This document shows positions 13,169 to 13,895 of a DNA stretch of 13,895 nucleotides, piece after piece; positions within the stretch are counted from its first letter, which is position 1, and each line of letters begins with the position of its first letter. The position numbers were made by a program, and so were the translations under genes. A model generated the notes under the pieces. It was not told the origin of the DNA. It saw only the letters and a list, made by a program, of their open reading frames with translations, and searched no databases. Where the stretch lies: NCBI GenBank assembly GCA_011170385.1, contig DUFE01000081.1:1-13895 (forward strand). The letters run 5' to 3'. The stretch is from Dehalococcoidia bacterium. GTDB taxonomy: Bacteria > Chloroflexota > Dehalococcoidia > Dehalococcoidales > W693.

Positions 13169-13895
13169 TTGCTCTATATACTAACCGGCCCGGACGAATT
13201 CTCCCGCAGTGAGGCGCTAACTGATATAAAAAATGAGCTTGGCGATCAGGAGGCTCTGGATTCCAATACCACCGTACTCAACGGCAGGCAGCTTAAGCCT
13301 GACGAACTGGGATCGGTATGCCGGGCGATGCCCTTCCTGACGGAAAAACGCCTAGTCATTGTTGAGGGCTTGCTGGATCGTTTTGAGCCCAGACCTGATA
13401 AAGGCAGACAGAAGGGGACAAAGAAGGCAAACTCCAAACAGAACGATTGCAAGTCGTTTGCTGCCGCCATAGACGGGATTCCCGACAGCACGGTGCTGGT
13501 GCTTGTCGATGGCGATGTTAAAAAAACCAATACCCTTTATAAAGCGTTTCTGCCACAGGCAAAGATCAGGTTCTTCCCCCTGTTGCGAAATAACGAATTA
13601 CAGCAGTGGATAAGCAAACGCATTGCCAGGGAGGGGGGCAGCATATCCCCTCGCGCCCTGGGGCTGCTGGGCAGGCTGGTGGGCAGCAATCTGTGGCTTA
13701 TGTCTGGCGAGATAACCAAACTGGTGCTGTACACGGCAGGTAAACGCATTGAGGAGGAGGATGTCAGGGCGGTAGTCGGCTACAGTCAGCAGGCAAGTGT
13801 CTTCGCCATGGTTGATGCCATCCTGGAGTCCCGCGCCAGCCAGGGGCAGCAGGCGATACAGCAGCTGTTACAGGCGGGGGCGGCGCCGGTCTATC
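13169..13895 (+). CDS. holA: DNA polymerase III delta subunit (partial, C-terminus beyond window)
   Basis: Clamp-loader subunit that opens the beta sliding clamp. The plus frame is open for 242 codons to the window edge. It begins LYILTGPDEFSRSEAL, the usual HolA N-terminus with the degenerate GxDxF-type loop. It continues through FLTEKRLVIVEGLL (about 58-71), DSTVLVLVDGDVKKTNTLYK (about 106-125) and the helical SNLWLMSGEITKLVLYTAG (about 174-192), with SQQASVFAMVDAIL (about 207-220) opening the last domain. A lysine-rich loop near 76-94 is slightly expanded. The start is TTG 13169, with GGGGG five bases upstream. GTG 13163, two codons earlier in frame, overlaps that site and is less likely. 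About 100 residues should be missing. Confidence 0.9.
   Translation, partial: MLYILTGPDEFSRSEALTDIKNELGDQEALDSNTTVLNGRQLKPDELGSVCRAMPFLTEKRLVIVEGLLDRFEPRPDKGRQKGTKKANSKQNDCKSFAAAIDGIPDSTVLVLVDGDVKKTNTLYKAFLPQAKIRFFPLLRNNELQQWISKRIAREGGSISPRALGLLGRLVGSNLWLMSGEITKLVLYTAGKRIEEEDVRAVVGYSQQASVFAMVDAILESRASQGQQAIQQLLQAGAAPVY

Overview
The window (13,895 bases, moderate GC) looks like a chromosomal housekeeping stretch of a Chloroflexota bacterium, most plausibly class Dehalococcoidia. This is an inference from gene content and protein style: comEA-comEC, a remA-gmk pair, a divergent YchF, paired short TrkA proteins with a universal stress protein, and an internalin-like leucine-rich-repeat protein. 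I see no tRNA, rRNA, insertion sequence, CRISPR array or phage gene. Both ends cut a gene: comEC on the left and holA on the right.

Layout. 1-1919 (minus): competence DNA-uptake genes comEA then comEC, comEC running off the left edge. 2099-3713 (plus): an orphan 86-residue protein, then a membrane-anchored coiled-coil and leucine-rich-repeat protein. 3759-5263 (minus): universal stress protein, a TrkA_N-only protein and a TrkA_N+TrkA_C protein. 5436-8429 (minus): a candidate 51-residue leader ORF, full-length trkA and trkH. 8721-10341 (plus): a DUF47 Pit-accessory protein overlapping a PiT-family phosphate permease. 10352-11261 (minus): remA overlapping gmk. 11470-12888 (minus): a small HEAT-like protein followed by a YchF-family NTPase with eroded nucleotide motifs. 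13169-end (plus): holA, DNA polymerase III delta subunit.

How the genes work together. The central 6.5 kb (3759-10341) is an ion-supply block. TrkH is the K+ channel subunit and the TrkA-type proteins are its probable cytoplasmic gating rings. The stress protein may link this to nucleotide status. The divergent DUF47-pit pair imports inorganic phosphate. Both halves are read from one divergent intergenic region (8430-8720), which holds a near-consensus promoter for trkA, a TTGACA promoter for pit, and a pair of 12-bp direct repeats over the trkA -35 box.

Several starts differ from the longest ORF and were set by Shine-Dalgarno position: comEC, DUF47 and holA appear to start at TTG, while comEA, the short trkA, ychF and the HEAT-like gene start at internal ATGs. 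I found no clearly novel multi-gene system. The best leads are the small ORF abutting trkA, the repeats in its promoter, the hairpin inside the DUF47-pit overlap, the YchF motif loss and the 14-residue repeat stalk of the LRR protein.
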